Below, in pieces: positions 10,230 to 18,589 of a stretch of DNA of 64,000 nucleotides (the stretch's first letter is position 1; each line of letters starts with the position of its first letter). The translations under genes and the position numbers were made by a program. The notes beneath the pieces are model-generated. The model saw only the letters and a program-made list of their open reading frames with translations. It was not told where the DNA came from and searched no databases. Origin of the DNA: Pseudomonadota bacterium (GTDB lineage: Bacteria > Pseudomonadota > Gammaproteobacteria > Steroidobacterales > Steroidobacteraceae); contig JBBCGI010000001.1 of assembly GCA_037200975.1 (NCBI GenBank), forward strand, positions 1,550,001 to 1,614,000, read 5' to 3'.

Positions 10230-10682
10230 TCAAAGAGTCAGCGAATCCAGTTCCGCCGCGAGCCCGGTCTCGGCCGCTTCGTTCGACAGCCACAGGTTGC
10301 GGCGCTCGTTCCAGCGTCCCTCTTCCCACAGCTCGCAGCGATTGCCCTGACCGACCAGCATTCCGCGCCGCTCGAGCAGCGCGAACTCGCGCAACTCGGC
10401 CGGCAACAGCAAACGTCCGTGTCCGTCCAGATCCAGCTCGGTGGCATGACCCACCATCAGCCGCTGCAGCCGTCGCGCCTGCGCGTGCAGCGACGGCAGG
10501 CTCATCAACTTGCGTTCGATCTGTTCCCAGTCGGGCAAGGGGTAAAGGAGGAGGCATTGATCCCGATCCACCGTGACAACCAGCTTTCCCTGGCTTCTTT
10601 CGAGTGCGTGCTCCCGATACCGGGTGGGCAGAACCATCCGGCCCTTGTCGTCCAAGGAAACTTTTGCTGCACCGCGAAACAT
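10230..10682 (-). CDS. mraZ: MraZ, transcriptional regulator of the dcw cluster
   Basis: A 150-residue protein made of two SpoVT/AbrB-like swapped-hairpin halves. The hallmark DxKGR and DxxGR motifs are both present: DDKGRMVLPTRYRE at residues 11-24 and DGHGRLLLPAELRE at about 86-99. MraZ forms ring-shaped oligomers and binds direct repeats just upstream of its own gene. Matching repeats are visible at 10703-10727, so autoregulation of the whole dcw operon is expected. No strong Shine-Dalgarno precedes the ATG. The length is the usual one. Confidence 0.96.
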   Translation of the reverse strand: MFRGAAKVSLDDKGRMVLPTRYREHALERSQGKLVVTVDRDQCLLLYPLPDWEQIERKLMSLPSLHAQARRLQRLMVGHATELDLDGHGRLLLPAELREFALLERRGMLVGQGNRCELWEEGRWNERRNLWLSNEAAETGLAAELDSLTL

Positions 10683-10702
10683 GAATGAATAGGCGGGTTA
10701 AG

Positions 10703-10727
10703 CCCATTTCTCCCCACTTTTTCCCAC
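10703..10727 (-). promoter_or_regulatory. MraZ-binding operator: three TGGG boxes in 10-bp phase
   Basis: On the minus strand three TGGG boxes occur at 10723-10726, 10713-10716 and 10703-10706, spaced exactly ten bases apart; the first two are preceded by G (GTGGG). This matches the known MraZ-binding region of other bacteria, direct repeats on one face of the helix. The boxes lie just downstream of the -10 element, where a bound MraZ ring would block initiation or clearance. Confidence 0.85.
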
Positions 10728-10735
10728 TTGACGCC

Positions 10736-10764
10736 ACTATAGGAACGGCCGTGGGCGCGGTCAA
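10736..10764 (-). promoter_or_regulatory. sigma70 promoter of the dcw operon
   Basis: Minus-strand -35 TTGACC (10759-10764) and -10 TATAGT (10736-10741) are separated by exactly 17 bases. The predicted transcription start, near 10729, falls at the edge of the first MraZ box. It is the best promoter in the window by match to consensus and lies directly upstream of mraZ. Confidence 0.85.
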
Positions 10765-11070
10765 GAATTAAGTCACAGAATTTTCCCGTAGCGACAGCCA
10801 CTTACGTCGGATTTGGGTTGTCGCTGTGCCATAACTTGGGCACTAGCCTCTTATCGATCAGTGGCTTGTCATCGCAAGCTCATACAGTAGGTCATGAACT
10901 TGTCCGCTGTATGGCCCCCAATCGGGACTTTCGGGCCGTTTTGAACCACTAATGGGTTAATTATCCGATTAGGGGCGTCATTGAGCCAGTGGTTCCGCGG
11001 TCGCGGGCGACCGGAAACGCCGTGCGTGGCGGCGGCCAAACACCGGCCGGCCCGCGCCGTGAATTTGCCC
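10765..11070. other. Gene-free stretch upstream of mraZ
   Basis: About 300 bases between the mraZ promoter and the rnpB-downstream hairpin. It is AT-richer than its surroundings. I see no convincing gene; the one open frame here lacks coding character. The only structure noted is the near-palindrome at 10949-10972. Confidence 0.6.
10949..10972. repeat. 24-bp near-perfect palindrome centred on TAATTA
   Basis: CTAATGGGTTAA-TTATCCGATTAG reads almost the same on both strands, with 20 of 24 positions symmetric. It stands in an AT-rich island about 190 bases upstream of the mraZ -35 element. The shape suits a dimeric regulator site. No regulator can be named from sequence. Confidence 0.5.
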
Positions 11071-11102
11071 GCACCTAACAACCCGCAGGTTGTTAGCCGT
11101 GC
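11071..11102. repeat. Hairpin made of two inverted TTGTTAG motif copies, after rnpB
   Basis: GCAC-CTAACAACC, loop CGCA, GGTTGTTAG-CC-GTGC: a perfect nine-base-pair stem extended by four more pairs past a CC bulge. It begins about 20 bases beyond the rnpB 3' end. No U-tract follows, so it is not a classical intrinsic terminator, though it could still end or protect the RNA. Both arms carry the heptamer TTGTTAG that recurs across the window. Confidence 0.7.
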
Positions 11103-11122
11103 GCGGCCTCTAACTAAAAGAA

Positions 11123-11487
<365 letters not shown>

Positions 11488-11493
11488 GCGCGC

Positions 11494-11522
11494 ACCATAA
11501 CGACATGCCTCATCGTTCACAA
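11494..11522 (-). promoter_or_regulatory. Promoter of rnpB
   Basis: Minus-strand TTGTGA (11517-11522) and TATGGT (11494-11499) with a 17-base spacer. The start predicted from the -10 coincides with the 5' base of the P1 helix at 11487, which supports both calls. Confidence 0.7.
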
Positions 11523-11582
11523 GCAGCGCGGTTGGGCGCGTGGGCGCTCTTCGACGAAGGCGCCCGGCGGCGCTCGCGCCGC

Positions 11583-12440
11583 TCAGTCGGGCTTTTTCGA
11601 AAGCTCGAGCGCCAGCGCGTACGCGTCGTTGCGCTTCGCACCGGTGAGCCGCGCCGCCACTGCCGCCGCCTTGCTCGGCGAGAGATCCGGAAGCAACGCG
11701 CGCAGCGCGGCATCGAGCGTCACGCGCGCACCGTCCGCAACGGGCGCGCGCTGCGCGCCCTCGACCACCACGGTGATCTCTCCGCGCGTGAAGTTCGCGT
11801 CGGTGCGCGCATTCGCTGCAAGCTCCGCCAGAGTTCCGCGATACACGGTCTCAAATACCTTCGTGAGCTCGCGTGCGACGGCCGCGCGCCGGGTCGCGCC
11901 AAATGCGGCGCTCATGTCCTCAAGCGCCTCGGCAATGCGATGTGGCGCTTCGAAGAAGACCTGCGTACGCGTTTCGATCGCGAGCTCGGCAAGCCGCGTG
12001 CGCCGCTCCGCAAGCCGCGCCGGAAGAAACCCCTCAAATGAAAACCGTTCCGTCGGCAATCCGGCAATGCTGAGCGCCGCAGTAATCGCAGAAGGTCCCG
12101 GCACGGCGACCACGGTCATGCCTTCCTGCGAGACGCGCCTCACCAGCTCGAATCCCGGGTCCGACAACAGTGGTGTGCCCGCATCGCTCACCAGCGCAAT
12201 GCGCGCACCGCCGCGCAGTTTCTCCAGCAGTTCGCCGATGCGCTCGGTTTCGTTGTGTTCATGCAGCGACACCAGCGGCCGCGACAACCCGAGTGTTGTC
12301 AGCAATTGCCCCGTCCTGCGCGTGTCTTCCGCCGCGATCAGCTCCGCCGCCGCGAGTTCGTCGCGCGCACGCGGCGACAGATCGCCCAGGTTGCCGATCG
12401 GCGTCGAGATCACCGCAAGACGCCCCAAGTTCGCTGCCAC
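11583..12440 (-). CDS. rsmI: RsmI, 16S rRNA 2'-O-ribose C1402 methyltransferase
   Basis: A 285-residue tetrapyrrole-methylase-fold enzyme that methylates the ribose of C1402, the same nucleotide that RsmH modifies. It has the STPIGNLGDLSPRA N terminus, AEDTRRTGQLL, SDAGTPLLSDPG, VPGPSAITAAL and FFEAPHRI motifs. The frame is open further upstream, but a GTG at 12440 with GGAG seven bases before it matches the conserved N terminus. It diverges from lpoA with 52 bases between start codons, the arrangement known as yraL/yraM in enterobacteria. Confidence 0.94.
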   Translation of the reverse strand: MAANLGRLAVISTPIGNLGDLSPRARDELAAAELIAAEDTRRTGQLLTTLGLSRPLVSLHEHNETERIGELLEKLRGGARIALVSDAGTPLLSDPGFELVRRVSQEGMTVVAVPGPSAITAALSIAGLPTERFSFEGFLPARLAERRTRLAELAIETRTQVFFEAPHRIAEALEDMSAAFGATRRAAVARELTKVFETVYRGTLAELAANARTDANFTRGEITVVVEGAQRAPVADGARVTLDAALRALLPDLSPSKAAAVAARLTGAKRNDAYALALELSKKPD

Positions 12441-12492
12441 TATACTTCTCCACCGCGCATCGCCACCGCCACCCGTGAAGGCTATTCGACGT

Positions 12493-14379
12493 ATGACGGC
12501 TCTGCACAGATCATTCTCGCCCGGAATTTTTACGGCGTTGGCCGTCATTGCAACGGCGCTGCTGTTGGCCGGCTGCCCAACCACTCCGGGCCGCGGCGGG
12601 CCACCCAATGTCGATCGCGCCGAAACGCTGCTGCGTTCGGGCGACCACGCGGGTGCGGCCACTATTTATGAACGGCTCGCGGCTGAAACCAGCGGCAACG
12701 ACAGCGTTGAGTTCCGGCTGCGCGCCATCCGCGCGTGGCTGGCCGCGGGCCGCGCCGCCGACGCCGATCGCGTGCTCGCCAGCCTGCCCGGCGGCCTCAC
12801 GCAGCTGCAGGCGCTCGAACAGGGTCTGTTGCGCATGCAGTCGGCCGTGGCGCAGGGCCGCGGCGATGATGCCTGGCGCGAGATCACCGCGATGCAGACA
12901 CCCAGCGCGCCGGCGGCCGCCGCGCGTTATTACGAAGCACGCCAGTACGTCGCGGTGGCAACCGGCCATCTCGTCGATGGTATCCGCTCCGAGCTCGCGC
13001 GCGAGCGCCTGGTCGGCCCCGGCGACGCGCGTATCGCGCGCTCGGAGTTGTTAGGCCAGCTGCGCGCCGCGGCCGAACGCGGTGTGTCGCTCAACCCGCC
13101 GCCGGGCAGCGACGTCACGATTCGCGGTTGGCTCGAAGCCGCATCCGTGGCCGCGGACAATGCCCGCAATCCGACGCTCGGAGCCACGCGCATGGCGTCG
13201 TTCCGCGCGCGTTTCCCGGCTCACCCGGCGCTGGTGGCGCTGTCGGGCGAACCCGGCGTCGGCATCGAAGAGCCGGCCGCGAAACTCGAAGCCGCGCCGC
13301 ACCTGGCGCTCATGCTGCCGCTGGGTGGGCGCACCTCGCTGTCGCAGGCCGCGGCCCAGATCCGCGACGGCTTCATGACCGCGTATTACCAGTTGCCGGC
13401 GAATACGCGGCCGCGATTGCGCGTCTACGACACCGCCAGCGCCTCGATCGCCGACACCGTGGCGGAGGCGAGCGCCGCCGGCGCGGAATTCATCGTCGGC
13501 CCGCTGACCCGCGAAGAAGTACTCGCGACCGCCGACCTTCTAACTACCCGCCCGCCGCTGCTGGCGCTGAATTTCCTGCCGGGCGACCGCGCGACCCCGG
13601 AGCGTTTTTTCCAGTTCGCACTGTCGCCCGAAGACGATGCGCGCGCCGTGGCGCGTTACATAGGCGCCAGTGGCCGCCGTCGCGGCGTGGTACTCACGCC
13701 CGAAGGCGACTGGGGCACTCGTGTCGCCGCGGCCTTCGATGAAGAACTGCGTTCGGCCGGCGGTTATGTGCTGGGTCAGGCGAGCTACAACAGCGCGGAG
13801 AAGGATTTCACCCCGAGCATCATGCAGGTGCTGCGCACCGACGACAGCGTCGCGCGCCAGCAGCGTATCCAGGCCGCGATCGGCCAGAAGCTCGAATTCG
13901 AAACTCCGCGCCGGCGCCCCGACATCCAGTTCATCTTCGCGCCGGGCCAGTACGTCACTGCACGCCAGTTGCGGCCGCAGCTGCGTTATCAGTTCGCAGG
14001 CGACATCCCCACGTACACACTTGGCGACGCCTACGAGCCGCACCCGTCCGCCAACCAGGAGATCGAGGGAATGATGTTCCCCGACATGCCGTGGATGTTG
14101 GGCAACGACGAACTCGTTGCCGACGTCCGTGAAGCGGCGCGGCAGGCGTTCGGAGATTCCGCCGCGAAGCGGGGCCGGCTGTTCGCCTTCGGTTATGACG
14201 CGATGCGCGTCGCGTCCGCCCTGCAGCGGAACGGCCCGATCAATCCGCAGGGGCTCACCGGCACACTCAGCATCGACGCGCAGGGGCGTGTGCGCCGCGA
14301 GCTCGACTGGGTGCGCATCAAGGGCGGCGCACCGACGCCGCTGGACGGCAACGCAACGGCGGCGGCCCCCGCGCAATGA
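12493..14379 (+). CDS. lpoA: LpoA, outer-membrane lipoprotein activator of PBP1A
   Basis: A 628-residue lipoprotein with a signal peptide ending in lipobox LAGC, lipidated Cys at residue 28. Residues about 30-240 look like helical TPR repeats (ERLAAE, RAIRAWLAAGRAADADRVLA). The C-terminal two thirds resemble a type 1 periplasmic-binding fold (HLALMLPLGGRTS, FIVGPLTREEV, LLALNFLPG, TYTLGDAYEPHP). LpoA crosses the periplasm to stimulate PBP1A and is a gammaproteobacterial protein. The start at 12493 is the ATG that begins the signal peptide; the much longer open frame upstream runs across rnpB and rsmI and is not coding. Confidence 0.93.
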   Translation: MTALHRSFSPGIFTALAVIATALLLAGCPTTPGRGGPPNVDRAETLLRSGDHAGAATIYERLAAETSGNDSVEFRLRAIRAWLAAGRAADADRVLASLPGGLTQLQALEQGLLRMQSAVAQGRGDDAWREITAMQTPSAPAAAARYYEARQYVAVATGHLVDGIRSELARERLVGPGDARIARSELLGQLRAAAERGVSLNPPPGSDVTIRGWLEAASVAADNARNPTLGATRMASFRARFPAHPALVALSGEPGVGIEEPAAKLEAAPHLALMLPLGGRTSLSQAAAQIRDGFMTAYYQLPANTRPRLRVYDTASASIADTVAEASAAGAEFIVGPLTREEVLATADLLTTRPPLLALNFLPGDRATPERFFQFALSPEDDARAVARYIGASGRRRGVVLTPEGDWGTRVAAAFDEELRSAGGYVLGQASYNSAEKDFTPSIMQVLRTDDSVARQQRIQAAIGQKLEFETPRRRPDIQFIFAPGQYVTARQLRPQLRYQFAGDIPTYTLGDAYEPHPSANQEIEGMMFPDMPWMLGNDELVADVREAARQAFGDSAAKRGRLFAFGYDAMRVASALQRNGPINPQGLTGTLSIDAQGRVRRELDWVRIKGGAPTPLDGNATAAAPAQ

Positions 14380-14399
14380 TGTAGCAAGGCAGAAACGGC

Positions 14400-14747
14400 A
14401 TGGATCGCCGTCAGACCGGCACGCTGGCCGAAAACAGCGCCTGCGCCTTTCTCGAGGCGCAGGGCTTCACCATCGTCACGCGCAATTTCCTGCGCCGCAT
14501 CGGCGAGCTCGACGTCGTGGCGCGTGCCGGCGACCTGCTCGTGGTCGCAGAAGTCCGCACCCGTGCGAGCGACCGCTTCGGTGGCGCCGCTGCCAGCGTC
14601 ACCCGGCCCAAGCAGCGGCGGATCGCAGCCACGACTTCGCTGCTGTTGCAGCAGCACCGCGAATTGCGCAATTGCCGCGTGCGCTTCGATGTCATCGTTG
14701 TCAGGGACGGCAGCATCGAATGGCTCCGACAGGCATTCGATGCCTGA
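14400..14747 (+). CDS. yraN: YraN-family (UPF0102) putative nuclease-fold protein
   Basis: A 115-residue protein with the UPF0102 pattern: GxxAE..A..FLxxxGF, then RIGELDVVARAGDLLVVAEVRTRASDRFGG and the SVTRPKQRRI segment. The G-E-L-D ... E-V-R arrangement is a PD-(D/E)XK-like core with Arg in the usual Lys place, which is common in this family. Biochemical role is not settled. It lies 20 bases after lpoA, the same order as yraM-yraN in enterobacteria, so the two are probably co-transcribed. Confidence 0.88.
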   Translation: MDRRQTGTLAENSACAFLEAQGFTIVTRNFLRRIGELDVVARAGDLLVVAEVRTRASDRFGGAAASVTRPKQRRIAATTSLLLQQHRELRNCRVRFDVIVVRDGSIEWLRQAFDA

Positions 14748-14801
14748 GCCGGTGCCCGCGCTTTTGCCAAACCGGACGCGGACGTTTAAGGTCGCGCCCA
14801 C

Positions 14802-15470
14802 ATGCGCACCCTCGACCAGCTCTTCAAAAGCAACAAAGCCTGGGCGGACCAGATCCATCGCCAGGATCCGGAGTTCTTCCCCAAGCTGTCACGCCAGCAA
14901 TCGCCTCACTATCTGTGGATCGGCTGCGCCGACAGCCGCGTGCCCGCGAACCAGATCGTGGGCCTGCTGCCGGGCGACATCTTCGTGCATCGCAACCTCG
15001 CCAACATGGTGGTGCACACCGATCTCAACTGCCTGTCGGTCATGCAGTTCGCGGTCGATATCCTCAAGGTCAAACACATTCTCGTGGTCGGCCACTACGG
15101 CTGCAGCGGCGTCATCTCGGCGCTGCGCCGTTCGCGCGTCGGGCTCGCCGACAACTGGCTGCGCCACGTGCAGGACGTGCACGAAAAACATTCGCATACG
15201 ATCGCGAATTGCGCGAGCGAGTCGCTCGCCTCCGACCGGCTGTGCGAGCTCAATGTCATCGAGCAGGTCGCCAACGTGTGCCAGACCACGATCGTGCGCG
15301 ATGCCTGGGAGCGCGGGCAGCAGCTGGATATCCACGGCTGGATCTACGGCATCAAGGACGGGCTGCTGCGTGACCTGCGCACCACCGTATCGGATTTCCG
15401 TGAAGCCGCGCAGGTGTATGACACCGCGCTGGCGAGTCTAGCCGGCCCCCGGCCGGCCAGCGAAACATGA
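14802..15470 (+). CDS. can: Beta-class carbonic anhydrase
   Basis: A 222-residue cytoplasmic zinc enzyme interconverting CO2 and bicarbonate. Zinc ligands and catalytic dyad are visible as GCADSRVPAN (Cys42, Asp44, Arg46) and GHYGCSG (His98, Cys101), the same numbering as Escherichia coli Can. The bicarbonate supports carboxylases and pH control. The ATG at 14802 follows an AAGG-containing leader. It starts 54 bases after yraN and could be read from the same transcript. The C-terminal dozen residues are weakly conserved. Confidence 0.95.
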   Translation: MRTLDQLFKSNKAWADQIHRQDPEFFPKLSRQQSPHYLWIGCADSRVPANQIVGLLPGDIFVHRNLANMVVHTDLNCLSVMQFAVDILKVKHILVVGHYGCSGVISALRRSRVGLADNWLRHVQDVHEKHSHTIANCASESLASDRLCELNVIEQVANVCQTTIVRDAWERGQQLDIHGWIYGIKDGLLRDLRTTVSDFREAAQVYDTALASLAGPRPASET

Positions 15471-15500
15471 TCGGCGCGCGGCCAACCGCGCACCATCTAA

Positions 15501-15902
15501 CTACTTGACGACCTTGAGCTGCGGCCGCCGGCTGCCGTCTTCGGGAGGCGTGGGTTTGGTCGGCGGCTCGGGCCCGAGATCCTGCTCCGAGAACACCATG
15601 CCCTCGCCCGTCTCACGCGCATAGATACCGAGCACCGTGCTCACCGGAATTCGCACGTGGTGCACCACGCCGGCGAATCGCGCTTCGAACTCGATCCAGT
15701 CGTTGCCCATCACCAGCCGCTGCGTGGCGGTGGATGAGAGATTGAGCACGACCTTGCCATCCTTGACGTAGGCGCGCGGCACTTCGACACCGGCTTTTTC
15801 CGCATCCACGATGACGTGCGGCGTCTCGCCGTTGTCCATCATCCAGCCGTGCATGGCGCGTATGAGATATGGGCGCTTGGAATTACGCGCGCGATCGTTC
15901 AT
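15501..15902 (-). CDS. sspB: SspB, ClpXP adaptor for ssrA-tagged proteins
   Basis: A 133-residue stringent-starvation protein B. The folded domain spans SKRPYLIRAMHGWMMDNG to about residue 105 (RIPVSTVLGIYARETGEGM). A flexible proline-rich linker leads to the extreme C terminus LKVVK, the ClpX-docking module also found in E. coli SspB. The start at 15902 forms an ATGA overlap with sspA; the longer open frame upstream only shadows sspA. It delivers ssrA-tagged proteins and, in relatives, anti-sigma fragment RseA to ClpXP, fitting the nearby degS-type protease. Confidence 0.94.
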   Translation of the reverse strand: MNDRARNSKRPYLIRAMHGWMMDNGETPHVIVDAEKAGVEVPRAYVKDGKVVLNLSSTATQRLVMGNDWIEFEARFAGVVHHVRIPVSTVLGIYARETGEGMVFSEQDLGPEPPTKPTPPEDGSRRPQLKVVK

Positions 15903-16519
15903 GCCAGGCGCATCTCCCGCTCGTTCTCCGACAGGCTGGTGCGAAACGCCGGCCGGGAAAAGATGGTGCTGGCGTATTTGAGGATCGGCTGCGCCTGCGG
16001 TGGCAGGTCGATCTCGTAGCGCGGCAGGCGCCACAGGATCGGCGCGATGGTCGCGTCCACCATCGAAAATTCGTCCGACAGGAAGAACGGCTTGAGCTTG
16101 AAGAGGTCCGCGCTGCCAAGGACGTTGTCGCGCAGCACCTTGCGCAACTGCGCCAGATCCTTCGTCCCGGGGGCATCGATCTTGCGCGCCAGGTCGTACC
16201 AGTCGTGTTCGATCTGGTAGAGGGCGAGCCGCGCGCGCGCGCGCGACACCGGGTCGACCGGCATCAGCGGCGGATGCGGGAATCGTTCGTCGAGATATTC
16301 CATGATCACGCGCGAGTCGTAGAGCACGAGATCGCGATCGATCAGCGTCGGCGTCGTGTGATACGGGTTCAGATCGAGCAGGTCTTCCGGGTACTTCCCC
16401 GGCGGCACATCGACGATTTCGATCTCGATGGCCTTTTCGGCTATGACGATGCGCGTCCGGTGACTCCAGGGGTCATCGGGCGCCGAAAACAGCGTCATCG
16501 TTGCACGGCGGCTCGACAC
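15899..16519 (-). CDS. sspA: SspA, RNA polymerase-associated stringent starvation protein A
   Basis: A 206-residue GST-fold protein without the catalytic residue of true glutathione transferases. Conserved blocks are MTLFSAPDDPWSHRTRIV, EIVDVPPGKYPEDLLDLNPY, PTLIDRDLVLYDSR and IMEYLDERFPHPPLMPVDPV, the last nearly the family consensus. SspA binds sigma70 RNA polymerase in stationary phase. A GTG at 16519 with GGGGAG eight bases before it is the preferred start. It overlaps sspB and follows petC by 65 bases, the conserved pet-sspA-sspB order. Confidence 0.95.
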   Translation of the reverse strand: MSSRRATMTLFSAPDDPWSHRTRIVIAEKAIEIEIVDVPPGKYPEDLLDLNPYHTTPTLIDRDLVLYDSRVIMEYLDERFPHPPLMPVDPVSRARARLALYQIEHDWYDLARKIDAPGTKDLAQLRKVLRDNVLGSADLFKLKPFFLSDEFSMVDATIAPILWRLPRYEIDLPPQAQPILKYASTIFSRPAFRTSLSENEREMRLA

Positions 16520-16584
16520 TCAGTGTTCTCCCCGCCCGACGGCGAGATACGACTTGCTTGCGCGAGCAAGAGGCAGGGCGCCGT

Positions 16585-17358
16585 TCAGGTGACGTCCTTC
16601 CAGTATTCCTTCTTGAGCAGGTACGCGATCCCGGTAAACATCAGCAGGAACAGGACGACCCAGATGCCGAGGCCTTCGCGCTCGAGTTGGGTCGGGTCGC
16701 TGACGTACTGCAGGAAATTGACCGTGTCGCGCACGAATTCATCGTACTGCGCGGCGCTCAGCGAGCCGATCACGCCGGGCTCGAATTTCTCGAACTCCTT
16801 CGTAATCACCGGCTTGCCGTCTTCACCCTTGTGTTCGACGTTCTTCCACGCGACGGTCTGCACGCCTTGCAGGCTGGCGAGCACATGTGGCATCGCCGTG
16901 CCGGGAAACTGCTCGTTGTTGACCCCGGTCTGGTGACTGGCGGGATCCGCATAGAAAGTGGTCAGGAAATTGAACACCCAGTCGCTGCCCCGCGAACGCG
17001 CCACGAGCGACAGATCCGGCGGCGCCTTGCCGAACCATTCGATCGCATCCTGGTCGGGCATCGACGACTTGATGTAGTCGGAGAACTTGGCACCTGGCTT
17101 GACCAGGTACTCGTCGCGCAGGTCGTCCGGAATCTTGAGGTCCGCGGCAACACGCGAGTAGCGGATGTACTTCAGCGAATGACAGCCGGAGCAGTAATTC
17201 ATGAAGTTGCGCGCGCCACGCTGCAGCGACGGCAGGTTGGCGACTTCGCTGTCGGCCGATCGGGCCCACGCGGCGTGTCCGCCTTCGTTGGCCGAAACCG
17301 CGCCCGCACCGAGCAACAACGCGAGAACGCCGGCAATCGCGTACTTGTTAGTGAGCAT
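16585..17358 (-). CDS. petC: Cytochrome c1 of the bc1 complex
   Basis: A 257-residue heme protein: signal peptide (cleavage likely near SANEGG, residues 22-27), a periplasmic c-type heme domain with CSGCH at 56-60, a candidate axial methionine in GTAMPHVL and a C-terminal membrane anchor (WVVLFLLMFTGIAYLL). It passes electrons from the Rieske protein to soluble cytochrome c. Its start overlaps the end of petB by 11 bases in another frame. Gene order petA-petB-petC is standard. Confidence 0.96.
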   Translation of the reverse strand: MLTNKYAIAGVLALLLGAGAVSANEGGHAAWARSADSEVANLPSLQRGARNFMNYCSGCHSLKYIRYSRVAADLKIPDDLRDEYLVKPGAKFSDYIKSSMPDQDAIEWFGKAPPDLSLVARSRGSDWVFNFLTTFYADPASHQTGVNNEQFPGTAMPHVLASLQGVQTVAWKNVEHKGEDGKPVITKEFEKFEPGVIGSLSAAQYDEFVRDTVNFLQYVSDPTQLEREGLGIWVVLFLLMFTGIAYLLKKEYWKDVT

Positions 17359-18589
17359 GGTAGGTCACTCGATCGGGAACCGGTCCGTTGCCATCGGCCT
17401 TGGAGACGAACGGCAGCAGGATGAAGAAGCCGAAGTACAACGCCGTGAAGATGCGCGCCAGCAGCACGTAGATGCCATCGGCGGGCTTGAGGCCCAGCCA
17501 CATCAGCATCACGAATGTCACGAAGAACGTGCCCAGCAGCAGCTTCGAGGTGATGCCGCGGTAACGGATCGACTTGTTCTGCGCGCGATCGAGCCACGGC
17601 AGGAACAGGAACGCCGCCACCGACAACGCCATCAGCAACGCGCCGATCTTCTGATCCGGGACGGCGCGCAGGATTGCGTAGTAAGGCGTGAAGTACCACA
17701 CCGGCGCGATGTGTTCCGGCGTCGACACCGGATTCGCGGGCTCGAAGTTCGGCGCTTCCATGAACAGGCCGCCGAAGGTCGGGATGAAGAACACCACGAT
17801 GGCGAACAAGGTGAGGAACAGCCCCACGCCGACGATGTCCTTCAACGTGTAGTAGGGATGGAACGGGATGCCGTCCAGCGGCGTGCCATCCGGCTTGAGC
17901 TTCGCCTTGATTTCGATGCCATCGGGATTGTTCGAACCCACCTGCCGCAGGGCGACCAGGTGCAGCCCGATCAGCAGCGCGATGATGAACGGCAGTGCGA
18001 CGGCATGCAGCGAGAAGAACCGCGTCAGCGTGGCATCGCCGATGCCGTAGTCGCCGCGAATCCATTCCACCAGATCGGGGCCGATGCCCGGAATCGTGCC
18101 GAACAGGTTGATGATCACCTGCGCGCCCCAGTACGACATGTTGCCGTACGGCAGCACATAGCCCATGAACGCCTCGGCCATCAGCGCCAGGTACACCAGC
18201 ATGCCGATGACCCACAACACTTCGCGCGGCGCCTTGTAGCTGCCGTACATCAGTGCCCGCGCCATGTGCAGGTACACGACGATGAAGAAGAAGGATGCGC
18301 CGACCGCGTGCATGGTCTGGATCAGCCACATGTAAGGTACTTCACGCACCATGGTCTGCACCGAGTTGAAGGCGGTGGCCTCACCCGGTTTGAAGTGCAT
18401 CGTGACGAAGATGCCGGTGACGATCTGCATGACGAACATCAGCAGCGCCAGCGAACCGAAGAAATACCAGATGTTGAAGTTCTTCGGCGCGTAGTAACCG
18501 GTCAGCTGGTCGGCTACGAACTGATCGACCGGCAGTCGCTTGTTGAGCCAGGCGCGGAACCCGCCGCTCTTTTCTATTGAGGCGGACAT
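17348..18589 (-). CDS. petB: Cytochrome b of the bc1 complex
   Basis: A 413-residue membrane subunit carrying hemes bL and bH. Ligand histidines are His94/His108 and His195/His210. The Qo-site signature that is usually PEWY reads PVWY at 296-299, a variant known from some beta- and gammaproteobacteria. Eight transmembrane helices can be traced. It oxidises ubiquinol at the periplasmic side and reduces quinone at Qi. The start shares one base with the petA stop, so translation is coupled. Confidence 0.97.
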   Translation of the reverse strand: MSASIEKSGGFRAWLNKRLPVDQFVADQLTGYYAPKNFNIWYFFGSLALLMFVMQIVTGIFVTMHFKPGEATAFNSVQTMVREVPYMWLIQTMHAVGASFFFIVVYLHMARALMYGSYKAPREVLWVIGMLVYLALMAEAFMGYVLPYGNMSYWGAQVIINLFGTIPGIGPDLVEWIRGDYGIGDATLTRFFSLHAVALPFIIALLIGLHLVALRQVGSNNPDGIEIKAKLKPDGTPLDGIPFHPYYTLKDIVGVGLFLTLFAIVVFFIPTFGGLFMEAPNFEPANPVSTPEHIAPVWYFTPYYAILRAVPDQKIGALLMALSVAAFLFLPWLDRAQNKSIRYRGITSKLLLGTFFVTFVMLMWLGLKPADGIYVLLARIFTALYFGFFILLPFVSKADGNGPVPDRVTYHAH

